From Nostoc sp. NIES-4103 (GTDB taxonomy: Bacteria > Cyanobacteriota > Cyanobacteriia > Cyanobacteriales > Nostocaceae): a stretch of 64,000 nucleotides of DNA. Below, in pieces: positions 1 through 10,000 of this stretch. The notes under the pieces are model-generated. The model saw only the letters and a list, made by a program, of their open reading frames with translations, was not told where the DNA came from and searched no databases. How positions within the stretch are numbered: the first letter of the stretch is position 1; every line of letters starts with the position of its first letter. The stretch is taken from contig NZ_AP018288.1 of NCBI RefSeq assembly GCF_002368335.1, forward strand, positions 2,336,208 to 2,400,207, given 5' to 3'. A program made the position numbers and the translations under genes.

Positions 1-245
1 AGATGGGGGGATGGGGGGATAGGGAGATGGCGGGATAGGGAGATGGGGGGATAAGAAATAATTCTTCACTCCTTCCTGCCTTCTGCCTTCTGCCTCCTGC
101 CCTTCGGGTTCGCTAGTTCCCCATCTCGGCAAAAGCCAAGACGGGGACTAGACTCACCTTCTGCCTCCTGCCCTTCGGGTTCGCTAGTTCCCCATCTCGG
201 CAAAAGCCAAGACGGGGACTAGACTCACCTTCTGCCTTCTGCCTT
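1..245. repeat. Repeat-rich intergenic DNA with a perfect 71-bp tandem duplication
   Basis: Positions 1-57 are purine-rich short tandem repeats (GGGAGAT/GGGGGAT type). Positions 86-156 and 157-227 are two exact copies of a 71-bp unit made of CTTCTGC/CTCCTGC heptamers followed by a GC-rich stretch with CCCTTCGGGTTCGCTAG and a near-palindrome around CCCATCTCGGC and GACGGGGACT. The same GC-rich family recurs near 18.3 kb and 44.1 kb. No coding potential seen. The unit ends just before the stop codon of the hybrid kinase at 246. Confidence 0.85.
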
Positions 246-1892
246 CTAACTCAGCATTTGAGATAAAGATTGCTTGAGTAAATCTTTAATTTGTTTGAGT
301 TGACAGTCTTCTGCCATTTGGATCACCTTTTGAGCAAAATCTATATATTCAGGATGCCCTAACTTTAGCTTTTGGGCTTCAGCAGAGACAGTATCAATTT
401 CTCCATCGAGAGTTAATTCATATAAATACTTGAGAATCTCCAAAGATGGTAAAACCATTTGAGTTGGATTATTCAAGAGCGATCGCTGCATCTGAGATTC
501 AGTTACAGCTTGGTCATATATCCATGTTAAGCCGAGGTGTTTGGCAATGAGTTCCAACAGTAGATCTGCCTGCACAGGTTTAGGCAAAAAAGCATCGGCT
601 CCTCCATGTAAACTATGATCTTGATCGGCATCAAAGACACTTGCAGAGGATGCGATCGCTACTACATGCTGGAGTTGAGGCGACTGTCGCAAATGCTGAA
701 GCAGTTCAAAGCCATGCATTATTGGCATGACCAAATCCGCAATTACTACATCTGGCTGCATTTCCAAGGCTTTATCAAGTCCTACTTGGCCGTTTTCGGC
801 TTCAATCACTGCAAAACCAATGGGTTCAAGTAAGTTGACAATCACCGAGCGGTTTTCGCATTTGTCATCCACCACGAGTACCCTACGCTTGATGCCTTCA
901 TAGCCGACAATCGTTGCTTGTTCGTGTTGAGTGGTTGTGGATGCCACCGCCCAATCTTGCGCCTCCATCACCTCCAGTTCAAACCAAAAAGTACTACCTT
1001 GATTCAATTGACTCTGTACCTGAATTTGACTACCCATCATGGCAACAATCTTGTGGCTAATCGCCAATCCTAAGCCCGTTCCTTCTGTTTGCTTTTTGGT
1101 ACTCCCCACTTGTTCAAAGGGTAAAAAGATTTTTTTTAATTCGTCAGGACTCATGCCTACACCTGTATCAATCACTTCAAAGCGTAGCCGCTGCCAAAAT
1201 TGTCCTGGAGAATGCAACGCCTGATTGTGAATTTTAAATGTCACGCTGCCGGAATCGGTGAATTTGATGGCGTTTCCCAACAAATTGAGCAAAACTTGTC
1301 GCAAGCGTTTTTCATCTGCATGAATCCCTTTTGGAAGTTGAAAATTTGGTTCATAAATAAAATTAATTCCTTTTTGTTCAGCTCGTACCCGACAAATTTC
1401 CACAACTCCTTGCACAAAGGTAGGTAAGTCAAATGTGGTCGGTTCGAGTTCCAATTTATGAGCTTCTATCTTAGACAGATCCAAAATATCATTAATCAAG
1501 GTGAGGAGATGGGAAGCACACTGATAAATAACACTCACACCTTTTTGATCTTTCTGGGTCAGTGTTTGAGAACGTTGCAAAATCTGCACATATCCCAAAA
1601 TGCCGTTGAGCGGTGTCCGTAATTCATGACTCATGTTGGCTAAAAATTGACTCTTAGCAACGTTTGCTCGATCAGCAGCAATTTTTGCCTCTTGTAGCTG
1701 GATTCTTTGTAATTCTAGCTTTTCTTGAGATTCCCGTAACTCCTGAATCGCTCGCGTTAATAGCGATTGTCTTTTTTCAATTGTCTCCTCAAACCGTCTG
1801 CGATCAATAGCAGAGCGTTCTAACTTTTTTTTGAGAATCCGATTCTCTTTTTCTAGTTCCTGACACTTACTCTCGTAGTCAAAAGCTTGCAT
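246..1892 (-). CDS. Hybrid histidine kinase (coiled coil-HisKA-HATPase-REC)
   Basis: Soluble hybrid sensor kinase of 548 residues. Residues 1-80 form a charged heptad-like coiled coil with no membrane segment. The H-box SHELRTPLNG has the phosphorylatable His at H89. HATPase_c boxes are clear: N-box with N207, DTGVGM at 242-247 and GTGLGL at 271-276. A receiver domain (about 337-455) has DD at 342-343, phospho-acceptor D386 and conserved K438. About 95 C-terminal residues after the receiver are unassigned. There is no sensor domain of its own; the FIST protein encoded 5 nt upstream on the same strand is the obvious candidate input partner, so the two are probably cotranscribed and act together. 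All catalytic residues look intact. The signal sensed is unknown. Confidence 0.93.
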   Translation of the reverse strand: MQAFDYESKCQELEKENRILKKKLERSAIDRRRFEETIEKRQSLLTRAIQELRESQEKLELQRIQLQEAKIAADRANVAKSQFLANMSHELRTPLNGILGYVQILQRSQTLTQKDQKGVSVIYQCASHLLTLINDILDLSKIEAHKLELEPTTFDLPTFVQGVVEICRVRAEQKGINFIYEPNFQLPKGIHADEKRLRQVLLNLLGNAIKFTDSGSVTFKIHNQALHSPGQFWQRLRFEVIDTGVGMSPDELKKIFLPFEQVGSTKKQTEGTGLGLAISHKIVAMMGSQIQVQSQLNQGSTFWFELEVMEAQDWAVASTTTQHEQATIVGYEGIKRRVLVVDDKCENRSVIVNLLEPIGFAVIEAENGQVGLDKALEMQPDVVIADLVMPIMHGFELLQHLRQSPQLQHVVAIASSASVFDADQDHSLHGGADAFLPKPVQADLLLELIAKHLGLTWIYDQAVTESQMQRSLLNNPTQMVLPSLEILKYLYELTLDGEIDTVSAEAQKLKLGHPEYIDFAQKVIQMAEDCQLKQIKDLLKQSLSQMLS

Positions 1893-1897
1893 AGTTC

Positions 1898-3046
1898 CTA
1901 CTGCACTCCCAACAATAACGTGACAAACGTTTCGTTGTGGAAATAAGTTTCACTCTTTGGTGTTAGTGGTGCTAATTCACCATAAGAATAAAATCCGCAA
2001 CAAGGTAAATTTTTGGCCAGATTTTTTTTAATAGTTTGATATTCTCTTTCAGTGCGAGTGCCCAACAAATGACGCCGAGATGCACAGGAAATTAAAACAG
2101 CTGCTGTAGGTTCATGACCTGGATAATTTTCTAAAGCTTGTTGCAATGAAAATTGTGATGCTGACAAAAGTTCTTCGCGGCTGGCTTCTAACATTTGCAC
2201 CTGAGCTTGATCTGGAATATCAGTGAAAAAGCGAATGCTGCCTGTATTTTTGTCATAACCATTAGGTGATCTCATAAAATATTTTTGACCGCTTGGTTCA
2301 TAGACAGCCAGGGGATACTCATCTGAAGGAGGCGCACCCAAATAATGAAGATAAAACTCCAAAGCCGGTTTCCCATCAATTTCATAGAGAATATTGCCAT
2401 CAACCTTAGTGACAATTCCTTGTTTGCCGATGGTTTTCCAACCCCCCGCCATGCCACAGGAGAACAACACATCTCCAGAGAATAGCAGAATGGGTACTGA
2501 ATCACTCAAAACCTCGCCACGGAAAAATTGATATGTATGCTGCATCCGCTGTTGATCGGCAGCAGTACCGCCGACAATCAAAGTGCGATCGCCCAGTGCT
2601 TGCTTTAAGCCATCCAAAATCCGCACCCCGCTGGTTGTCAGGCTTTCCGGAACTGTCAAACACAACTTGGTTGCTGATTTACTTTTACTCTGTGCCTCAG
2701 TCACAGCTTGTTGAGTGGCTGCAACGACATCTTTAGACACTCCTCTTCCCAGCCCAGCATGAATTTCAACTTGATCCGAACAAAATACCATCAAAGTGAT
2801 AGAATCCTGTTGGTAATCCAGCACTGATGATATCTCCCCATCAGTCGTACCCCCAATTAAATCAATGCTGGGAAAGACATCCTGAATCCGTTCTAAAATC
2901 AGGGGATGATCGAAGTCAATCGCTGTAAAGAGAATGCCTGCTTGAGGAACCTGACCCGCTAAAGATTGCATACATTGCTCAATAACTTCGTCAATGGCTG
3001 CTGAGGCATCTGGATCATTACTGTGACCAACTGCAACTTTCAACAT
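1898..3046 (-). CDS. FIST-domain sensory protein
   Basis: This 382-residue protein matches the FIST N plus FIST C architecture: an N-terminal half starting KVAVGHSNDPDA with the glycine-rich IGGTTDGEIS around residue 85, and a C-terminal half with SCASRRHLLGTR and the late FYSYGELAP motif typical of FIST_C. FIST proteins are cytoplasmic sensor modules thought to bind small ligands, possibly amino acids, and are usually fused or adjacent to kinases or chemotaxis proteins. Here the gene ends 5 nt before the hybrid kinase start, which strongly suggests an operon and a sensor-transducer pair. It starts with ATG at 3046. Ligand unknown. Confidence 0.9.
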   Translation of the reverse strand: MLKVAVGHSNDPDASAAIDEVIEQCMQSLAGQVPQAGILFTAIDFDHPLILERIQDVFPSIDLIGGTTDGEISSVLDYQQDSITLMVFCSDQVEIHAGLGRGVSKDVVAATQQAVTEAQSKSKSATKLCLTVPESLTTSGVRILDGLKQALGDRTLIVGGTAADQQRMQHTYQFFRGEVLSDSVPILLFSGDVLFSCGMAGGWKTIGKQGIVTKVDGNILYEIDGKPALEFYLHYLGAPPSDEYPLAVYEPSGQKYFMRSPNGYDKNTGSIRFFTDIPDQAQVQMLEASREELLSASQFSLQQALENYPGHEPTAAVLISCASRRHLLGTRTEREYQTIKKNLAKNLPCCGFYSYGELAPLTPKSETYFHNETFVTLLLGVQ

Positions 3047-4067
3047 GGCTTGTCAGTAATCCTTCTATATTTGCTATTGCACAATCTCAGCCACGAGCAG
3101 CTTACTATCCCAATTAACTGCGAGTATTTGAATGATTTAACCCTCATTTTATATACTAAAAGCTAAAAGAGTGAAAAACTACAAATACCACAATAAATAG
3201 TCCTAGATATACCGTGGTGAATAGGAACTCACTTAGTATTCCCATCCGCAGCCAGTAGTTCAACAGGTTTTGTTGGAAAATAGGCTCTTGAGCAGGGGTG
3301 CAGGGGTGCGGGGGTGTAGGGGAATAAATTAGCCTTACCCATCTCCCCAACCATATAGCCAACACTGTTACTAATTTTTACAATTGCGATCGCTTTTGGT
3401 ATCGCTATGCCTCTTGGAAAATCAATATCAAAGCTATATCTGCATAGCTGGGGGCTTTCAACTCACTTAGGGAGAGGGAACTCTTAATAGGCAACGGGCA
3501 ACAGTCAGCTACAAAATGCAGGATTCAAGATTAGATATGGAGAATTTCTACCTCCTGCCTCCTGCCTCCTGCCTCCTGCCTCCTGCCTCCATTAACGATT
3601 AACAAAACTGAACTTTACACCATATGTAGCAACTTCAAAGTAAGATAGTACTAACAACTAAAACTTCCTAATTTATTGAGTAATTATACTAAATTACTCT
3701 GCCCAAGATTATAGACCAAGGTATAAGTATTAACTAAGCTAAAAGTCATTAAAGAAGCAGAAATACCAAGTTGATTGATCAAAGTTAAACGCGTCAAAGC
3801 GCTGACCATCTAAAATCCAAAATGGTATAAAAGCTAATTCACCTGATTGTGAATTGAAAAATATTTGCTAGCTATCTCAAACAACAGACTACTAGCTATC
3901 ATTGGCTCAGTGGTGTTTTTGACAGCAAAATCAGTTATCCAGGATGTGCATGAAGATAAATTTAGATCACAATTGCCTCAGAGGGAAACAGCGCACATCA
4001 TTAATTTGTAAAAGACACTAAAGAATTACCTAGGCGAAAAAATACTAAATCTCTTAAGGATCAGGCT
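3047..4067. other. Intergenic region between divergent signalling genes, with heptamer repeats
   Basis: This 1 kb spacer separates the FIST operon (minus) and the poly-HAMP kinase (plus). It holds a G-rich octamer repeat near 3294-3325, a CTCCTGC heptamer array of nearly six copies at 3551-3590 (STRR-like), and AT-rich DNA from 3600 to 4060 that should contain the kinase promoter. A 69-codon minus-strand frame at 3156-3365 has a hydrophobic end but runs through the G-rich repeat and has no convincing ribosome binding site. Confidence 0.7.
3551..3590. repeat. CTCCTGC heptamer tandem array
   Basis: About 5.7 consecutive perfect copies of a 7-bp unit. Heptameric short tandem repeats (STRR) are a known feature of heterocystous cyanobacterial genomes. 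Confidence 0.9.
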
Positions 4068-7000
4068 ATGGCAACCGAACAGTTAACTAGAGAAAGCGAC
4101 AATCTAGATTTAAAACAACTATTGAGAACACTCAGTGCTGTTAAACAAGGTGACTTTTCTGCTCGGATGCCCATAGACCAAACTGGTATTGCCGGAAAAA
4201 TAGCCGATACGCTCAACGATATTATTGGCCAAAATGAGCGGATGGCGGCAGAAATACAACGCATCGGCAATGTAGTTGGCAAAGAAGGCAAAATTAGTGA
4301 ACGCGCAACTCTTGGAAATGTTAGCGGTTCTTGGTCAGATTGTGTCACTTCTGTCAATACTCTAATTACAGATTTAGTGCAACCTACATCGGAAACCACT
4401 CGTGTGATCAGGGCTGTTGCTAATGGTGACTTATCCCAAACCATCGCCACAGAAATTGACGGCAGACCCCTGCAAGGAGAGTTTCTGCAAACTGCTAATA
4501 TCGTCAACACGATGGTGGACAGGTTGGGTTCCTTTGCCAGTGAAGTGACAAGGGTGGCGCGGGAAGTAGGCACCGAAGGGAAACTGGGCGTGCAAGCAGA
4601 AGTCCGGGGTGTGGCAGGCACTTGGAAAGATTTGACTGACAATGTGAATTTAATGGCTGGTAATTTGACTGGTCAAGTGCGGAACATCGCCGAAGTTGCC
4701 ACAGCGATCGCCAACGGTGACCTCTCCAAAAAAATCACCGTTGATGTTAAAGGCGAAATTTTGGAACTCAAAAATACCGTCAACACGATGGTAGATCAAC
4801 TCAATTCCTTTGCCAGTGAAGTAACCAGAGTAGCGCGGGAAGTGGGTACAGAAGGGAAGCTGGGCGTGCAAGCAGAAGTCAGAGGGGTAGCGGGTACCTG
4901 GAAAGATTTGACCGACAACGTAAATTTAATGGCTGGTAATTTGACAGCCCAAGTACGTAATATCGCGGAAGTAACAACAGCGGTAGCCAATGGCGACCTC
5001 TCCAAGAAAATCACCGTTGATGTTAGAGGCGAAATTTTAGAGTTGAAAAACACCGTCAACATCATGGTGGATCAACTCAATTCCTTTGCTAGTGAAGTAA
5101 CGCGGGTTGCTAGGGAAGTGGGTGCAGAAGGAAAACTGGGCGGTCAAGCAGAAGTGCGAGGGGTAGCGGGTACCTGGAAAGATTTGACCGACAGCGTAAA
5201 CTTCATGGCAGGCAGTTTAACAGCCCAAGTGCGGAACATTGCCGAAGTCACCACAGCCGTAGCAACCGGCGACCTTTCCAAGAAAATCACCGTGGATGTG
5301 AAAGGCGAAATTTTAGAGTTGAAAAACACCATCAACACCATGGTGGATCAACTCAACTCCTTTGCCAGTGAAGTAACGCGGGTTGCTAGAGAAGTGGGAA
5401 CCGAAGGCAAACTGGGCGTACAAGCAGAAGTCAGGGGGGTAGCAGGTACCTGGAAAGACTTGACCGACAACGTAAACTTAATGGCAGGTAATTTAACTGG
5501 TCAAGTGCGGAACATCGCCGAAGTTGCCACAGCGATCGCCAACGGCGACCTTTCTAAGAAAATCACTGTGGATGTGAAAGGTGAAATTTTTGAACTGAAA
5601 AACACCATCAACATCATGGTGGATCAACTGAGTTCCTTTGCATCAGAAGTCACCAGGGTTGCTAGGGAAGTGGGCAGTGAAGGAAAGCTGGGTGTACAAG
5701 CTGATGTTAAAGGTGTAGCGGGCACTTGGAAGGATTTGACAGACAGCGTAAACTTCATGGCGGGCAGTTTGACAGCCCAAGTGCGGAACATTGCCGAAGT
5801 CACAACGGCGGTGGCAACCGGCGACCTTTCCAAGAAAATCACCGTGGATGTGAAAGGCGAAATTTTAGAGTTGAAAAACACCATCAACACCATGGTGGAT
5901 CAACTCAACTCCTTTGCCAGTGAAGTAACGCGAGTGGCGCGGGAGGTGGGCAGTGAAGGCAAGCTGGGTGTACAAGCCGAAGTCCGAGGGGTGGCAGGTA
6001 CTTGGAAAGATTTGACGGATAGTGTGAACTTCATGGCGGGAAGTTTAACAGCCCAAGTACGCAACATTGCCGAAGTGACAACGGCGGTGGCAAACGGTGA
6101 CTTATCTAAGAAAATCACTGTAGATGTGAAAGGTGAAATTTTAGAGTTGAAAAACACCATCAACACAATGGTGGATCAACTGAGTTCCTTTGCAAGTGAA
6201 GTAACGCGGGTAGCGCGGGAGGTGGGAACCGAAGGAAAGCTGGGTGTGCAAGCCGAAGTCCGGGGAGTGGCAGGCACCTGGAAAGACTTGACAGGCGCGG
6301 TCAACATGATGGCAGGAAACCTCACCGACCAAGTACGGAACATTGCCGAAGTTGCCACAGCGATCGCCAATGGTGATCTTTCCAAGAAAATTACTGTACA
6401 AGTCAAAGGCGAAATTTTGGAGTTGAAAAACACCATCAATATCATGGTGGATCAACTCAACTCCTTCGCTAGTGAAGTCACGCGGGTTGCTAGGGAGGTG
6501 GGAAGTGAAGGAAAGCTGGGTGTACAAGCCGATGTGAAAGGCGTAGCCGGTACATGGAAAGACCTCACCGACAGCGTGAATTTCATGGCAGGCAGTTTGA
6601 CAGCCCAAGTGCGAAACATTGCCGCCGTGACAACGGCTGTAGCCAACGGCGACCTCTCCAAGAAAATTTCTGTGGATGTCAAAGGCGAAATTTTAGAGTT
6701 GAAAAACACCGTCAACACGATGGTGGATCAACTTAACTCCTTCGCAAGTGAAGTAACGCGGGTGGCGCGGGAAGTGGGAACCGAAGGAAAACTGGGTGTA
6801 CAAGCAGAAGTCAAAGGCGTGGCAGGTACTTGGAAAGACCTCACCGACAGCGTGAACTTCATGGCGGGCAGTTTGACAGCCCAAGTCCGCAACATTGCCG
6901 AAGTGACAACGGCGGTGGCAAACGGCGACCTCTCCAAGAAAATCACCGTTGATGTGAAAGGGGAAATTCAGGAACTCAAGAACACCATCAACACGATGGT

Positions 7001-10000
7001 GGATCAACTTAACTCCTTCGCCAGTGAAGTAACGCGGGTTGCTAGGGAGGTGGGAACCGAAGGAAAGCTGGGTGTGCAAGCCTATGTTAGAGGCGTGGGT
7101 GGTACCTGGAAAGATTTGACCGATAACGTCAACTCAATGGCGGGGAATCTCACAGCCCAGGTGCGGAACATTGCCGAAGTGACCAAGGCGGTGGCAAATG
7201 GCGACTTATCCAAGAAAATCACCGTTGATGTGAAAGGCGAAATTTTGGATTTGAAAAACACCATCAACACAATGGTGGATCAACTCAGTTCCTTTGCTAG
7301 TGAAGTAACGCGGGTGGCGCGGGAAGTGGGCACCGAGGGTAAATTGGGCGGTCAAGCAGTGGTGCAAGGTGTGGCAGGCACTTGGAAAGATTTGACCGAC
7401 AATGTAAACTCCATGGCGGGGAATTTAACAGCCCAAGTGCGGGGTATTGCCAGAGTTGTAACGGCGGTAGCCAATGGCGACTTGAAGCGGAAACTGATGT
7501 TAGATGCCAAAGGAGAAATTGAAACCTTGGCAGAAACCATCAACGAAATGATTGATACCCTAGCCACCTTTGCCAATCAGGTAACCACAGTGGCGCGGGA
7601 AGTGGGAATTGAAGGAAAATTAGGCGGTCAAGCTAGAGTACCTGGGGCGGCTGGGACTTGGAAAGATTTGACCGATAACGTGAATGAATTGGCTGCTACA
7701 TTAACTACACAGTTACGAGCGATCGCAGAAGTAGCCACAGCCGTAACCAAAGGCGATTTAACTCGTTCCATCGCCGTGGAAGCTTTAGGAGAAGTAGCAA
7801 TCCTCAAAGACAACATCAACCAGATGATTGCCAATCTCCGCGAGACTACCCAGAAAAATACGGAACAAGACTGGTTAAAAACTAACCTCGCCAAGTTTAC
7901 CCGGATGCTGCAAGGTCAGCGAGATTTAGAAACAGTATCTAAACTAATTCTCTCGGAACTGGCACCACTGGTAGGAGCGCAACATGGCGTATTCTACTTA
8001 ATGGAAGCCCCAGAAACTCAGCCCTATCTCAAACTCCTCAGTAGCTATGCTTACCGCGAACGCAAGCACCTAGCCAACCGCTTTCACTTGGGTGAAGGTT
8101 TGGTGGGACAATGCGCTTTGGAAAAAGAGCGAATTCTACTCACAGAAATACCCAATGATTATGTCAAGATTAGCTCTGGTTTAGGAGAAGCTACCCCACT
8201 CAACGCCGTAGTGTTGCCTGTATTATTTGAAGGGCAAGTGACAGCAGTGATTGAATTAGCTTCATTCCGCCGCTTTAGCGAAATTCACCTGACATTCTTC
8301 GACCAACTCACCGAAAGTATTGCGATCGTTCTCAACACCATCGCTGCTTCCATGCGTACCGAAGAATTACTCAAGCAGTCCCAATCTCTAGCCGAAGAAC
8401 TACAAACCCAGCAAAACGAACTCAGAGAAACCAACAAGCGCCTAGAACAGCAAGCCCAATCCTTGAAAACCTCCGAAGATTTACTCAAAGGACAGCAAGA
8501 AGAACTGCAACAAACCAACGCCGAGTTAGAAGAAAAAGCCGAGTTATTAGCGCAACAAAAGAAAGAAGTCGAACGCAAAAACCGCGAAATTGAACAAGCA
8601 AGGCGGTCTTTGGAAGAAAAAGCTGAACAATTGGCACTTTCGTCCAAATATAAATCTGAATTTTTGGCGAACATGTCCCATGAACTGCGGACACCGCTAA
8701 ACAGTTTGTTGATTTTAGCTAGGCTACTGGCAGATAACATTGAAGGCAACCTCACCAATAGACAAGTTGAGTATAGCCAGACAATTTACTCCGCAGGTAC
8801 AGATTTATTGGCGTTGATCAATGACATTCTGGATCTAGCTAAAATTGAATCGGGAACTATGTCTATTGACATGGGGCAGATACTGTTGGCAGAGTTAGCT
8901 GAGCAAACTGAACGTACCTTTGGACAAGTAGCTCAAAACAAAGGGCTGACCTTCACAATTGAATTAGCCCCCGGATTGCCAAACACCATCTATACTGATG
9001 TCAAACGCTTACAACAAGTCCTGAAAAATCTCCTCTCCAACGCTTTCAAATTTACAGAACATGGCGAGGTACACTTGCGAATTGAGGTGGCGAAGCATGG
9101 GTGGAGTCATAACCAAGAAATTTTGAATCGTGCCCAGATGGTGATTGCCTTCTCAGTCACCGATACAGGCATCGGCATTGCCCCCGATAAGCAAAAAGTG
9201 ATTTTTGAGGCATTTCAACAAGCCGATGGCACTACTAGCCGTAAATACGGTGGCACAGGATTGGGCTTATCAATTAGCCGTGAAATTGCCCACCTGTTTG
9301 GTGGAGAAATTAAGCTTGTCAGTCAGCCTGGTCAAGGTAGCACGTTTACATTTTACCTACCCCAGGACAGGAGAGGTGGAGAATTCATTGCTTCTGCTTC
9401 CTACTCACCACTTCCCACTCCCCATCGCCCCTTATCCCCAGAGGGGGCACCGAGTTCCTTACTCCCCACTCCCAACTCCCCACTCCCCACTCCCCACTCC
9501 CAACTCCCCACTCAGCACTCAGCACTTTTAGATGACGATCGCGCTACCATCGAAAGTGGCGATCGCGTGCTGTTGATTGTTGAGGATGACATTAACTTTG
9601 CGCGTATCCTTTTAGATATGTCACACCAGCAGGGATTTAAGGTAATCACCGCTCAAACTGGTAGTGCAGGTTTGACTTTAGCACGGCAATTTTTACCATC
9701 AGCTATTTTGCTTGATATCCGCTTGCCAGAAATGGATGGTTGGACAGTGTTAGATCGCTTGAAGCATGACCCGAATACACGTCACATTCCCGTACATATT
9801 ATGACAGTGGAAGAAGGACGACAACGCGGTTTGCAACTAGGGGCGATCGCATATTTGCAAAAACCCGTCACCAGTGAGGCAATATCTGAAGCATTGACCA
9901 AAATTAAAGGTTTTGTTGACCGTCGGGTGAAGAATTTGCTAGTAGTTGAAGATGATGATATTCAACGCCATAGCATTGTCGAATTAATTGGTAACAGCGA

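Noticed and set aside
3156..3365. 69-codon minus-strand frame with a hydrophobic C-terminus
   Set aside because: The first half is translated G-rich repeat and no ribosome binding site is evident. The hydrophobic end (from MGILSEF) could be a tiny membrane peptide, but nothing else supports it.
4061..7894. Many 60-190-codon reverse-strand and shifted frames across the HAMP array
   Set aside because: They repeat with the 276-bp period as mirror frames of the real coding strand; none has its own start signals.
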